This document shows, one piece after another, positions 32,775 to 44,064 of a stretch of DNA of 64,000 nucleotides. The stretch is from Phyllostachys edulis (lineage: Eukaryota; Streptophyta; Magnoliopsida; Poales; Poaceae). Under the pieces are notes generated by a model, which ran no database searches, was not told where the DNA came from, and was given only the letters and a program-made list of their open reading frames with translations. Position numbers and translations under genes: made by a program. How positions within the stretch are numbered: position 1 is the stretch's first letter; each line of letters begins with the position of its first letter. The stretch covers positions 15,123,533-15,187,532 of the forward strand of contig CM070566.1 of assembly GCA_036346405.1 (NCBI GenBank), given 5' to 3'.

Positions 32775-33300
32775 CCGAGTGCCAAAAACACTCGGAAAAT
32801 GAGGAAAAACACTCGGGAGAGATTTTCCTAAGTGTAACACTCGGGAAACAGCACTCGGGATAGATTAGTCGGGGCAAAAACATTTTCTCGAGTGTTACAC
32901 TCGGGAACTATTACTTTCCCGAGTGTATACATATACACTCGGGAAATTAAAACACACGGGAGAAAACCCTCCTGAACGGCTTCTCCACCCGTAACGGAAA
33001 TCTTTACCAAGTGTGGACACTCGGGAATATGCTGAAGAAACACTCGGGAATGTTTCCAACGTTTGACGGACGAAACCAGGGAAAATTGACACGTGTCTAT
33101 TTTTCCTGAGTGCATGGCGAAAATGACACTCGGGAAAGCTTCCGACGAAGCCCAGAGAAAATTGCCACAGGGCACATGTTCCCGAGTGTCGACACTCGGG
33201 AAATCTTTGGTCGTTTGCCCGAGTGTCGACACTCGGGAAAGCTTTTGGTCGATTTCTCGAGTGTCGACACTCGGGAAAGCTTTGACACTCGGGAAATCGA
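32775..33300. repeat. Left subterminal repeats of CACTA 2
   Basis: About twenty copies of a 12-14 bp motif, ACACTCGGGAAA or its inverse TTTCCCGAGTGT, occur in both orientations. The perfect palindrome CCCGAGTGTCGACACTCGGG is repeated three times in 33180-33275. The spacing suits a TNPA-binding platform. Confidence 0.88.
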
Positions 33301-33339
33301 CCGAACAGCACAAACCCATTTTTCACAAATTCAAGAAAA

Positions 33340-33447
33340 ATCCATTCCACAGCAATCAAATAATCCATCCATCCATTCCATAGCAATCAAATAATCCATC
33401 CATCCATTCCACAGCAATCAAATAATCCATCCATCCATCCATTCCAC
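33340..33447. repeat. Minisatellite, about 35-bp unit, three copies
   Basis: Three tandem copies of a unit containing CCACAGCAATCAAATAATCC followed by (ATCC)3-4 ATT. The last copy has one extra ATCC. Confidence 0.85.
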
Positions 33448-34750
33448 AATATATGTATATATATGTATAGATCGAACAAAAGACATGATAACAGTTCCCG
33501 AGCTTACAACATTCAAGTTCAAGTTCGAAAATGTAAGCATAAGGCATGATACATATAACAGTTCCAAATAGTAATTTCATAGTCTTATATACATCAAACA
33601 AAAGCAAGTATCACTGCTACCATTTGCATGTACAGAATTTCCTGCTTCAATCTTCTGTGCACAAAAGCATCATTTTGCGAGTTCTGCAGATACAACAAAA
33701 CTTAATATTAGTGCTATCTTACAACAAAAGTAGGGAATTGATATTACATGAAAAGATAATTAACCAAACTATTGACAAAGCAAAAAAATTCCTTTAAATC
33801 ATGATAAGCAACATAATAACATGGCAAATCAGTTAAGGGCATGCCTGGGGTGTGGGCCACTAGCTTGTGGCCTAATTGATCATTTACTTATGTCATCTAC
33901 AAAGACATGCAAGAGAAATTTTAGTATAATGATGTACTACAAAGAAAAGGAATGAGTGAAACTATATATGGACTTAATTAAGAGGTGCGAGGAGTGATAT
34001 TTTGTTAGATATATAATTACATGCATGGTATCCACTTGTACGATGTAACTTTTAAAAGCTCGCAAATTCATATGTTGACGTGCTTATTAGCACCTAACAA
34101 TATAGAACATGAAAAGCACAGTGCTAAAAATGTTAAACTCCAACTCTCAATATTTTGTCATTGTGAACTCTCGATCAACATTTATGTCTCAAGCACTTAT
34201 CATCAAATTCATAGAAAGGAGTGTACATACAAATTATTATATGTTGACACATTTCAAAAGAATTTATGATATAGATATAGTGAATTAGTTATATATGTAG
34301 CCATTTTTATCCATTTTATAGCAAGCACTGATTGTGAATGTTTTCTAATATTGGTATCCTTTTAGTAGATCATGAAAATAGCAAGGACACGGTGGTGGCC
34401 TCTCGGTGATGGACGATTCACATGATCTTCAACATTAGCACCAAAGATCTTGAAGATTAGCAAGAGAAGCAACCGATCCCGCCGTTCCTACATTTTCATA
34501 AGAAATCGCATTATAAGAAATTTGCGAGAGCGACCAATAATTACATTGCATGTCATTTCAATGTCTTCTGAATCAAGCACTCATAAGAGACTAGCAATAT
34601 AATAATCAAGATGCGCTACTAACCGAGCAGATAAGTTAGGCGGTGGTTCCCGGTGGTGGGCCATTAAGTCGAGTCCCGGTCTCGAGTGCTCAGATATTTG
34701 TTTGCACATTGCCATACATTAGCCAAGTACTTAATATATATATTTTTGCA
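33448..34750. other. A/T-rich interior of CACTA 2
   Basis: Non-coding A/T-rich sequence between the left subterminal repeats and the 3' end of the TNPA-like gene. No inserted element ends were recognised. Confidence 0.45.
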
Positions 34751-34752
34751 TA

Positions 34753-35792
34753 TTACTTTGTTATTGTACTACCACGCCCAACTAACTTTGGCAGGAGCAT
34801 TTGCTCCAACCGCTGCCTAGCCTCAATTTCCTGTTGCAGCTTCGCCTGAAGCTCAGAAACCTGAGAATATATCCCATGTGATGATCACGGTCGACTTTGA
34901 AGGTGTACTTCATCCGTTGATGCAGTACTCATGGATCGGACTTCCGAGAGAGTTGTCGGTGTGCTAATGTAGCCGGCACCCATGAAGAAATGACCATGTT
35001 TCTTCCCCTTTTCAGTCTTGTACACAGTAGTCATGTCTAGTGGTGAATTCATTACGTTGTAGTCCGGGCCATGAATCTCCTTAGCAGCGTCAGTATATGT
35101 AGCCTGTTGGACAAAATCATCAGGGAGCGAAAATCATCAGGGACAAAATGATCAGAAATCGTACCAAGTTCTCTCTTGTGCTACCGCACAAGGTGCCCTC
35201 CTGATCACCCCTCCTAGCTTCTACATATGCCTCCATATCGGAGACAGGCCTCTGCTTCTTCTTTTCCTGCACCCAAAAAAACCACGGCGGTCAATAAATA
35301 TGTATCTGCAACATACAATCAATATGAACATGTTGACCTACCAGGTTCTTCTTGTAACGAGCCATGGAGGAGCTGCCTTGACGATGTGCTGCCCCGTCCA
35401 TCAATAATCTTCGCTCCCTAGCAGCACGAGAGTCCTCTAACCATCGTTCGTTGCACCACCTCTCTTGGGCAATCTGCTGCCATGCATCTTCACACTTAAG
35501 GGCCCACCAAGGTATTGCCTAAATTAACCAAGTGTTACATATGAATAAACTAGAATTGATTGTAATCAAGGACATCGTTTGTACAGTTGGTTACCTGCAT
35601 GTACTCGTCCAAAGTGATATGCGTTTGGCAAGTCTCGGCCCTACGAATTTGTTGTCTAAGGACTTGTGTGTAGTAATAGATCACTGCTTGGATGCGTGCT
35701 TCGTAGATCATCTGTGGGATCAGCTTCTTAACACAATTACGCAGCACTCTCCTAGAATTAGCTTCCTGTCCCTCAGCCCATCTAAACCACCA
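34753..35792 (-). pseudogene. TNPA-like (Ptta/En/Spm) gene of CACTA 2, one internal stop
   Basis: Four exons on the - strand join in frame: 35792-35595, 35518-35342, 35266-35165 and 35103-34753, all with GT-AG borders. The order is WWFRWAEGQEANSRRVLRNC and KKLIPQMIYEARIQAVIYYY; then AIPWWALKCEDAWQQIAQER, WCNERWLEDSRAARERR and GSSSMARYKKNL; then EAYVEARRGDQEGTLCGSTR; then ATYTDAAKEIHGPDYNVM. A TGA follows at 34887-34885. After it the same frame continues as a coiled coil (SQVSELQAKLQQEIEARQRL) to TAA at 34753. This is the conserved grass TNPA-like architecture, which binds subterminal repeats. Earlier exons probably exist upstream but were not resolved. Apart from the single stop the gene is in good condition. 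Confidence 0.78.
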
Positions 35793-35951
35793 CTACAATC
35801 CGGCATATATTGGAAACAAATAAATGTGTAAGATTAGCCTTTGTGTATACCAATGTAATACAAGCATCCAAGTAATTAATAATGCTCAGACATACATTTT
35901 GTTCACAATATAACAAAGTTACCTGGGGAAGTTACCTGTAGTAGCTGTAAA

Positions 35952-38900
35952 CAGGGGCGGATCTAGAGCGAAAATGACCGGGGGTCCTCACTCCCCATAC
36001 ATATCATACGTGTTTGATTATCAAGCAATGCTATACTTAATAGTAATATGTTCAACAATTCAACATGACTAGATAAAATAGTAGCGACCAAAGTGCTTAC
36101 CAAAATGAAGAGTCTTACAAGTAGTATTGGACTATTGGTTAATTGCAGCAAAGTAGATAATGATGGATAAAGGTCCAACTCATGGACAAAAGACGGCCGA
36201 CATCGGCAAAACACAACATCCGAGGTCCTTGATAGCCTACAAAAAAAAGAGAATAAATATTTAGTAAAATTTTATGTAAAAGAATCATGTAATGATCGAA
36301 TAAAGATAAGTACATTACATTTTATGCTTTGTTTCGATGTCTCTCAAGTTTTGGAAGCGGTAATTACAAGATCGCTGGTAATTCTCCCATTTCTTGTTTC
36401 TCCACATAGCAAATAAGGCTATCACGCAAGAAGTCATCGCCAATGCGATTAAGCAAATATGTTTTCACAACTTTCATAGTGAAAAACATCTCTCAACGAG
36501 TAGCTTGATGGCAACAGTAAAACTAGTGCTAGCTTTAAAAGGCGATAAACCAAAGGATAGCAAATATGTTTCCTGTCTCCACCATTTTTGAGAAAGCTCA
36601 CTAATAGTCTCTATATTAGAGAATCACATCCACTTGTACATCAAGAATGTAGAGGCGAAGATGATGGCTAAGGTCCTCAATTCTCCATCATCAAAATCAT
36701 CGATAAAGTTTAGCTAGACTCATCAAATGCTCTAAATTGAAATCGCGAAATGATTCTCTTGGACTCAAAGCAGCTGAGCAAATGAGCAATTCAGAGGTTT
36801 TCTCATTGAAGCGACTATGGAGCTCTTGAAGTAGCCAATCAAGAACATCATTAAAACAATCCACTTCATAATGATGCTTGTTAGTAATTCCAGTTTTTTG
36901 GCGTGGCTTCTTTGGATTCACATATTCTTCTCCCATTTCCAATTTGGAAATATCATGCTTCTCACAAAAGGTATATACTTCACCTAGGACAGATTCCCAT
37001 TCATGCCTCCTAAGCTCATCCAAATGGCTTTCGGTTGATTTCACACATTTAATGGCACTTACAATGTCTTGATCCTTCCGTTGTAGAGTTAATGACAAGG
37101 TGTTTGTAATTATCAAGATAGTCAACATAAGCTGCAAATAAAACACAAAATCAAATGACTGGAAATAAACTAGAAGACCCCATGCTTGCCTTCTATTTTT
37201 GTCATCCCTGTCTTCTTTTTCCACATATTCTAGTACTTTCACAACTGTTGGGAACAAATCAACCGAACTCTTAAGAGTCTTGTAGTGAGAACTCCAACGA
37301 GTGTCTCCGGGTCTTTGAAGACACAACTCTTGATTTAACCCTGTCCCAGTTTTAAGTAGCCCACAACCTAAGGCATCATGCACTTGTTCTCGGTTGATAT
37401 CTCTAATCATTTCCCTTCTCTTGGAAGATCCACCCACCACATTCAACAAAGACATGTAAATCATATCAAAAAATTACCAATGCCTTTGTGCTTTCTTACA
37501 ATGACCACAACAACTAACTGAAGTTGGTGAGCAAAACAATGAACATAATATGCTGAGCTATTTTCTCTCATAATCAATGATTGAAAGCCATTGAACTCAC
37601 CTCGCATATTACTCACACCATCATATCCTTGGCCTCTAACTTGTTTCAAGCTTAGCTTATATTCTGCGAATAAAGAATCAATAGATGATTTGAGGTACAA
37701 AGAAGTTTTCTCTTTCACATGTATAAGGCCAACAAATCTCTCTTTAACAATTCCATATTTATCAACATATCTCAAGACCACTGCCATTTGTTCTTTGCAA
37801 GCCACATCCCTAGACTCATCAACCAGCAAGCAAAACACACCATGTCCAATTTCTTCAAGAATAGAATGCAATATTTCCTTTGCAAAACAATGTACTATAT
37901 CCTTTTGAATGTTTGGAGACACCATCAGATTATTACCAGGAGCATTGTTGCCCACAACCTTGCCTACAGATGGATTCTGTTCTGCTGTATAAGCATGAAA
38001 TTCCTTAAAATTTCCTTTATTGGAGGACCCCTCAGACTCATCATGACCCCGGAAAGGCAATCCTTGTTTCAATAATAATCTAGCAACATCAATTGAGGCT
38101 TTTAGTCGAGTATAATAAGTAGTCTTAGCAGCATTACTTTGGTTATTCAAGGCAACGTAAATGTGTTGGTCTTGTGTCAACAAAGCATCACAATCTCTCT
38201 TTGCTTGGTTGTGAACACTATTGACATCTCCTACATGCTCCTTTAGTCTAAATTTTTGTTCCAACTAGACCAACCAGATTGACACAAATGCATCATACCC
38301 ACTTCCTTCTTGTTGCGGCCTCTAAACAAGAAACAACAAAAACAATATGCTTTATCTTTGGACTCACTATACTCAAGCCAACTCCCAAACTCATCAAACC
38401 ATTCAGGATTAAACCTTCTATTTTTACCGCCAATCGATGTATATGGAAAATCAAAAGTGCGAGGTTGGCAAGGCCCATTATCCAAGTACTTTCTTCTTAC
38501 CACATCCTTTTGATTAGGAAGGTACTCCTCTATTGTTTTTCTTTTGCCCGGATCGAATTGAATCTCCTCCTCCCAATTGATCTCTTCTGATGGTGAATTC
38601 CCTGCATTAGTGACATCATTTTGTTCACATGATGGGGCATTATTATCCTCCTGCGGTGGTGCTTTCCTTTTAAGAAACCTTTCCATAAATTTGCCTGTCA
38701 TTTACCAATTATTGAATATCCCATTAGATATTTGTACTACCAAATAATAGATGCACACATGACATGATAGATACATAATTATGTTCATCAACAATTTCAA
38801 ATTGCAAGGCTTACTTGACATTGTTCTCAAATATTCAGTTGGTCATATAGATCACTCACAAGTTACAATTTCGCCTCCAATTTGTCACTGGGGTATTCCA

Positions 38901-39600
38901 AATACTATCACAATTGAAAACCCTAACCCTATAATTTGGGAAAAATTAATCAACGATCAACAAATTGAATTTCTAAAACATAAAATTAGTTGTTGGACTG
39001 GAGATAAATCATAATTATTTGGAGAAATTGGACTCACCGAGAACCGCCTGGCGCTACGTTCGGGACTTCTGGTTCAGGGCTTCAGGCGTCGTCGCGTCGA
39101 GGGAGCCGAGCGCCAGCCGAGCGTGACGCTGTGAGCCCGTGACCCACTTGCGGCCCAGGCGAACTGGCGAAGAAAACGGCGGTCGGCGGGAACTGGCGAA
39201 GCAGCAAAGGAATGGGAATCGGCACTAGAAGATGAACCGATGAGGCGATCAGCCGACGAAGGGAATAAAGAAAGTTAGAAAATGATGTGTGTGCATGTGC
39301 TCAGTGCGGCTTGTGTGAGTGTGAATGTGATGTGGGCCATGTGGCTTGTGCTGTGCGCCTGTGCGTGATAACGTGAGATGGGCTTGGTCACATGGATTAA
39401 TGGTGATGTGATGTATGTACTGATGTGCCTTATGCTTGTGGGCTGTGGCAGTTACTCGGCTTTCGTTTATTAGCGTAATCTGAGCCGCGTTATTTGGTTG
39501 GGCCGGGCCTTGGCAAATCGGCTCTTTGTGGTCTCATGGTTCGACGCGTTGGGGTGTCCTCTTGTATTGAGTTAGGGGTGTCCACGCTATATATACATCG
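35952..39600. mobile_element. hAT transposon inserted in CACTA 2 (right border approximate)
   Basis: The left terminus CAGGGGCGGATCTAGAGCG is of the hAT type, and the same kind of terminus bounds the small hAT MITE at 53806-53971. It encloses a TTF-type zinc-finger/hAT-dimerisation transposase on the - strand. The right side probably ends near 39550-39600 (GGGGTGTCC repeated, AGGGGTGTCCACGC), but no clean inverted terminus or 8-bp duplication was found there. Confidence 0.6.
36364..38701 (-). pseudogene. hAT transposase with TTF-type zinc finger (DUF4371) and hAT dimerisation domain
   Basis: It starts MTGKFMERFLKRKAPP (38701 leftward) and has a TTF-type finger region with RTFDFPYTSIGGKNRRFNPE and DKAYCFCCFLF. 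A frame change near 38255 leads into EHVGDVNSVHNQAKRDC and the DUF4371 core (GVFCLLVDESRDVACKEQMA, VRGQGYDGVSNMRGEFNG, YYVHCFAHQLQLVVV). A one-base shift near 37462 is followed by PGDTRWSSHYKTLKSSVD. Two more shifts lead to VERCFSL and NRIGDDFLRDSLICYVE, the hAT dimerisation region that ends at 36364. The family is that of plant ZMYM1-like hAT proteins. All domains are present, in order, broken only by a few single-base shifts. Confidence 0.82.
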
Positions 39601-40219
39601 TTATTTATAAAGAAAAATGATTTTGGACTCGTGTCTGTGCACCTCGCTAAGCTACAAGTGAATCGCTTTGGTCGTAAATCAAATTCAAAGATATCAAGGA
39701 GACTCTTGGTATTTTTGTTATTAGACCAAATGCTATGTTTAGGAGTCAGACACATCTTGGTATGAAAATTGTTCATAAAATTGATCAAATGTTATACAAA
39801 ATCTAGAGATACACACAATGACCGTGGAGCTGACAATATCTTCATGATTTCTAACAATAATACTATGCAAGAGAGTGCATTAACACATTACGGAGGTATG
39901 GTAATTGCAAATCATATGTTGGCAAAAAGAATGTGTGAAAACAGACTACTGATAAGCATATACAATTTTTAAAGGGTCGAATATAAATAAACACGATATA
40001 TTAAACACAGGGATGCTTTCTTTAACATCTTCATTGATAAACCAAAGATATTTTACTATTAGTATGTTTTGTTTATTGAGAATTGAGTGAAAACAAACAA
40101 ATTAAGCAGGCAAACAGTTTTGAATATTCAGTCACTTACCCAAAAACTTTCCTCCACCCGCTGCAAATAGTTGTCAAATTGTATTTTTCTTCCTTGACGG
40201 CGGTATCTTCTTGATATCG
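39601..40219. other. Spacer between the hAT element and gypsy gag
   Basis: A/T-rich sequence without recognisable genes. A 5' LTR ending GTCCCGACA with a primer-binding site was sought before the gag region and is not present, so the gypsy element starts abruptly. Confidence 0.5.
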
Positions 40220-40227
40220 CCGCCGCG

Positions 40228-41391
40228 ATGTCGATTCAGGACGACTATAACCAAGAACTATCTCCGCCCAGAGTGACACATCGTAATCCGAGCCAATTCC
40301 CGCCACCCGTAATCACCATGCCGGATGACGATGCAACCGTCGAACAGTAGTAACCTCTGCAATGATGCACAACTCGTTGCCATCCGAACGGCACGCCCTC
40401 AGTTCAAGTTTGTGAAGTTCATGATGACCAAGCCGCCTGTCTTTGAAAGATCAACCACACCTAGGGATGCAGAATCTTGGATTCATACCATAGAAAAAAA
40501 GCTAACTATTGTGCAATGCAACGATAAGGAGAAAGTTCTCTTTGCTGCTCATCAATTGGAAGGAGTTGCATTGGATTGGTGGGAAAAATTTCGCGCCGCC
40601 CATTAGGATGAGCAAACCATCACATGGTCAGAGTTCACCGCTGCCTTTCGTCAGCAGCATGCGACATCAAGCAAGAGTGATCAAGAGAAACTTGCTATTC
40701 CAATATCCTACAGCAAATCTAGTCATTGTCACTTAAAGTGCCGCCAGCCAGATAAGTCAAAAGATTGTGCATGTATCCGTTGTGGAGAAATAGGCCCTAG
40801 TGCCGATAAGCACAACTTCAACTGTTCCAATTGCGAAGGAAACAATTCCATTGGAGAATGTCCAATGAGCAAAATCACATGTTTCTTATGTGAAGGCGAT
40901 GATCATTGTCCGAGTCAGTGCCCCATGTATTCAGTGTTGACTTCTGCAACACAATGTCAGCGAGAAAGCTTTCGAGCCGCTGTCAGTGCATTAGCAAAAG
41001 GAGGCAATCCGTTGCCAGTGCAAGATATGTCAGCCGAAGAATCACAGGAGCAGAATGTTGACTTTGGCAGCCCACCCCAAAAGGGAAACAAGCCAGTCTC
41101 ACCAAGAGTGTGTTTCGAGTTTGGCAAGCAAGGCCACTATGCCAAGAAATGCCCTGCAAAGCGACAAGCTTCAACCTTCAAGAAGGATAGTCATTCTGCC
41201 ATAGTCTCATCAGAAAAGTCGTAAGGCTCGACACGTATATGCTACCGTTGTCGTAGGAAAGGTCACTACATCAGCCAGTGTCCGCAGCAGAACCAATCAC
41301 TCACTCTAGGTGCAAGAATGCCAGAAGTTGTGTCAGTTAAGATAGTAACTCCCAGAGCAAGTGGTAACGCAATGATCCGTGTGTCCAAATG
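40228..41391 (+). pseudogene. Gypsy gag with several CCHC knuckles, broken
   Basis: After a damaged start (MSIQDDYNQELSPPRVTHR) the frame shifts. The matrix/capsid-like part then reads KPPVFERSTTPRDAESWIHT, HQLEGVALDWWEKFRAAH, a TAG, then DEQTITWSEFTAAFRQQH; this is the Retrotrans_gag domain. Downstream lie knuckles CSNCEGNNSIGECP, CFLCEGDDHCPSQCP, CFEFGKQGHYAKKCP (second Cys lost) and CYRCRRKGHYISQCP. At least two stops and two shifts inactivate it. Gag would package the element RNA in cytoplasmic particles. Confidence 0.75.
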
Positions 41392-41399
41392 AAGCGACC

Positions 41400-44040
41400 A
41401 AAGAAGAGACGCGTTTGGATCATGATGTTACCAAGGAAGCATAGATTGGGGATGTCATATTATGCGATGTCATGCCTTTGTTAGCAAAGAATATATAAAG
41501 TCGTAAAATAAGTTGTAATCTTTTCTTTTGCTTGGGAGCTAAAGGTGGACATCTTTGTATTCAAGTTATGAATAAAAGGAATTGTTGGGTATTAAACATG
41601 GGATACCTTTCTCAGCATATGCCTGTGCATGTCGAGTAATCAAGTTCTGAGTCTTGGTAATTGAAGGCCATAGAGCCGTAATTATAAGCGATCATCTTGA
41701 AGTCTAAGCCACTACCTTGCATAGCAGTGAGGCAACAGCAAATGGTTAAAGAATATAACCATGTGATAGTGTCCATATCCGCAAGAGAATATGCATTGAT
41801 CATTGCAAGTGATCTATACAACCCACAACCATATCAGAAGTCAAGTTGTCTTTGACTTGGTAACCCTGATCAGTCTATGTCAGAAGGAGTTACATCAGAG
41901 ATGATATATGACCAAAAAAAAAGTTGCCAATGAGTTCGCAGAAATGATGGAACAGATCAGAGGATTTTCTCAGATAAAGTTAGTGTCAATTCAAGCTCAT
42001 CACTTTAGCTAGTGTTAGTGTTGTTTGAAAAGTGAAATGGTAGCACGAGGACGTGCGAGGATTTCAATTTATTCAAGAGATAATCTTCAGAACCTCAGAG
42101 TCGGCCTTGTTGAGTTTTGAGTAAGAATTTCAGTTTTCCCAAAATCGTCTGTGCACAAGACAGTGTCAGTTGAAGATCAGTAAAGCAGTTGTTTCAAGAT
42201 AGCCAAGACCCCTCATTCGTTTTAAAAGGACAAGTTCATCCAGATCGTTAGAGGTGAACCAATTCAGTGAGAAATTCAAAAGAGATTGATCACAACTCTA
42301 GTGTTCGCACTACCAGATATCAAAAAGGCCTTGTTAGCTTTTATCACGGAACATCCGAGAATCAATGTGTTAAGAAGTTTTGCCAGCACTTCCTATTAAC
42401 TAAAGTTCCAAGCAGTGAATTATCCTAGTCATAATTCAAAGTTTGCTATCAGGGAGCAACAAAGAACAGTTGTATTAAGAACCACGGTTGAAACTGTTCC
42501 TCGTGTCGATCAAGATAGTAGCAGATGTTCCGAATCGGAAGAGCAACCGCAAGAATCGATTGTTTAGTCAGCTAAAGTTACCCATGAAATCTAGAAGTGA
42601 TGAGTCTTAGTCAGTGCAGCAGGATAATTGCTGAACACCAGAGTTCAAACAGATGCTAGAAATCAGTGTCGGCAAGATAGTGAGATGAGAATTTTGTCAA
42701 GAAATCAGTCCTCACGTGAGGCAAGGTTTAGCCTTGGAACCCATTGAAGGCTAACAAATGATCCGTGAGACATTGAGTATGTCTGCGTATCTGATCGCAA
42801 GAAACTCAAGTAGTTGAGGCTCGAACCAACATCTATGTGCAAGCCTTCCATTTCTCTAAAAAGTACAAAGGTGTACAAAGAGCTTGAAGTTGAATTGTGA
42901 TGATCCAACTTAAAAAAAAAAGAAATATCACGGAATGGGTTACCTTGAGTTTGGTATGTCAGAAAGCCAGCCAACAAGTTAGAGGCCAGTCAGAGTACCT
43001 CTAGCCCTGAAAATGCAGATATGGGATTTTCCAGGACCCAATCGGGATATAATTTCTTGAAAAGTGAATGTTAATCAGCTATCAGAAAGATTTGCCGCTT
43101 CCTTCCTATTAATGTCACCAAATTTGGAAGACCGCTTAGCAGAGTGGTATATGACAGAGGTTGTATACGATAGAGATAGTATTCGCCAGAATTGGTATAA
43201 TGTCAGATCGATAGCGACAGTTAATTTGCACGACGTGCCAGAAAAGTTAGTGTTGGACCGAGGATACCAGTTTACCTTGTGTCAGCATCAGAGTATCTAT
43301 AAAACCTCGGATAGTTGTTTAAATGTCATTATTGTGTATCACCCTCAATCAGTGGACAGATTAAAATATAAATGAGTTGTGCCTTACTCATGGTATCAGG
43401 TCGAGCAAGTAAGTGTTTTGTGCAGAGTTTCCCTATAGTGCCATCTGTTAGCCAGTTCGCAGTAGTCACCCTCTAAAGTTTGCAATGGTTGATCGTGTCA
43501 GTCATTGCTCAGCGAGGAACAGATCATATCACCAAGTATGTAGATTTTGCGTTAATCATGAAGCAGAAGACCAAGTGTTTTTAATTCTAAAAGGGATTTA
43601 AAGCAGCTTAGTCCAAGCAAAAAAGCTACGCGGTTTATGCAGATTATCACGCTCGCAGCCATCCTCAGGATACCTGTCGAAGATCTGTGTTAAGGATTGT
43701 ATGACAGAGGTGACATAGATGTGTCAGTCAGTTCAGATTCCGAAGCTCAGAAGAAGAGTTAGTTGTCCGCCTGAGTTGCCAGTCAGCAGCAGGATCTCCC
43801 CAACTCCAGAAGTGTCTTCAAGCACCGATCAAGCAGTCCGTCAAAAGCAATCGAGTTCAAGATGCCTTCCCTGCCAAGAGCTAGTTTGTCAAGTTTCCGT
43901 TGAAGTAAGAGGCAAGACGTTGTCCCGCAAGTGTTCAGAAGAGCAGTTCTGTCAAAGTCAAAGTAGTTCGAAAGCAAGAAGAGAACCCGAATGCTAAGTT
44001 CTTTTAACCTATTCTATAGCCAGCCTGAATCTCGGGGACG
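41400..44040 (+). pseudogene. Gypsy pol remains, heavily decayed
   Basis: The best piece is at 43064-43375: SERFAASFLLMSPN, LAEWYMTEVVYDRDS, PEKLVLDRGYQFTL and IVYHPQSVDRLKYK. It aligns with an integrase core (compare VSDRG.QFTS and YHPQTDGQTE), although changed residues have destroyed the motif. Reverse transcriptase and protease motifs could not be read in any continuous frame. The region is full of small indels. Confidence 0.6.
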
Positions 44041-44064
44041 AGATTCCTTTAAGGGGGGGAGGTT

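Noticed and set aside
32775..33300. A CRISPR-like array of short regularly repeated motifs
   Set aside because: Repeats are 12-14 bp, occur in both orientations with irregular spacing, and lie at a CACTA end in plant DNA. They are transposon subterminal repeats.
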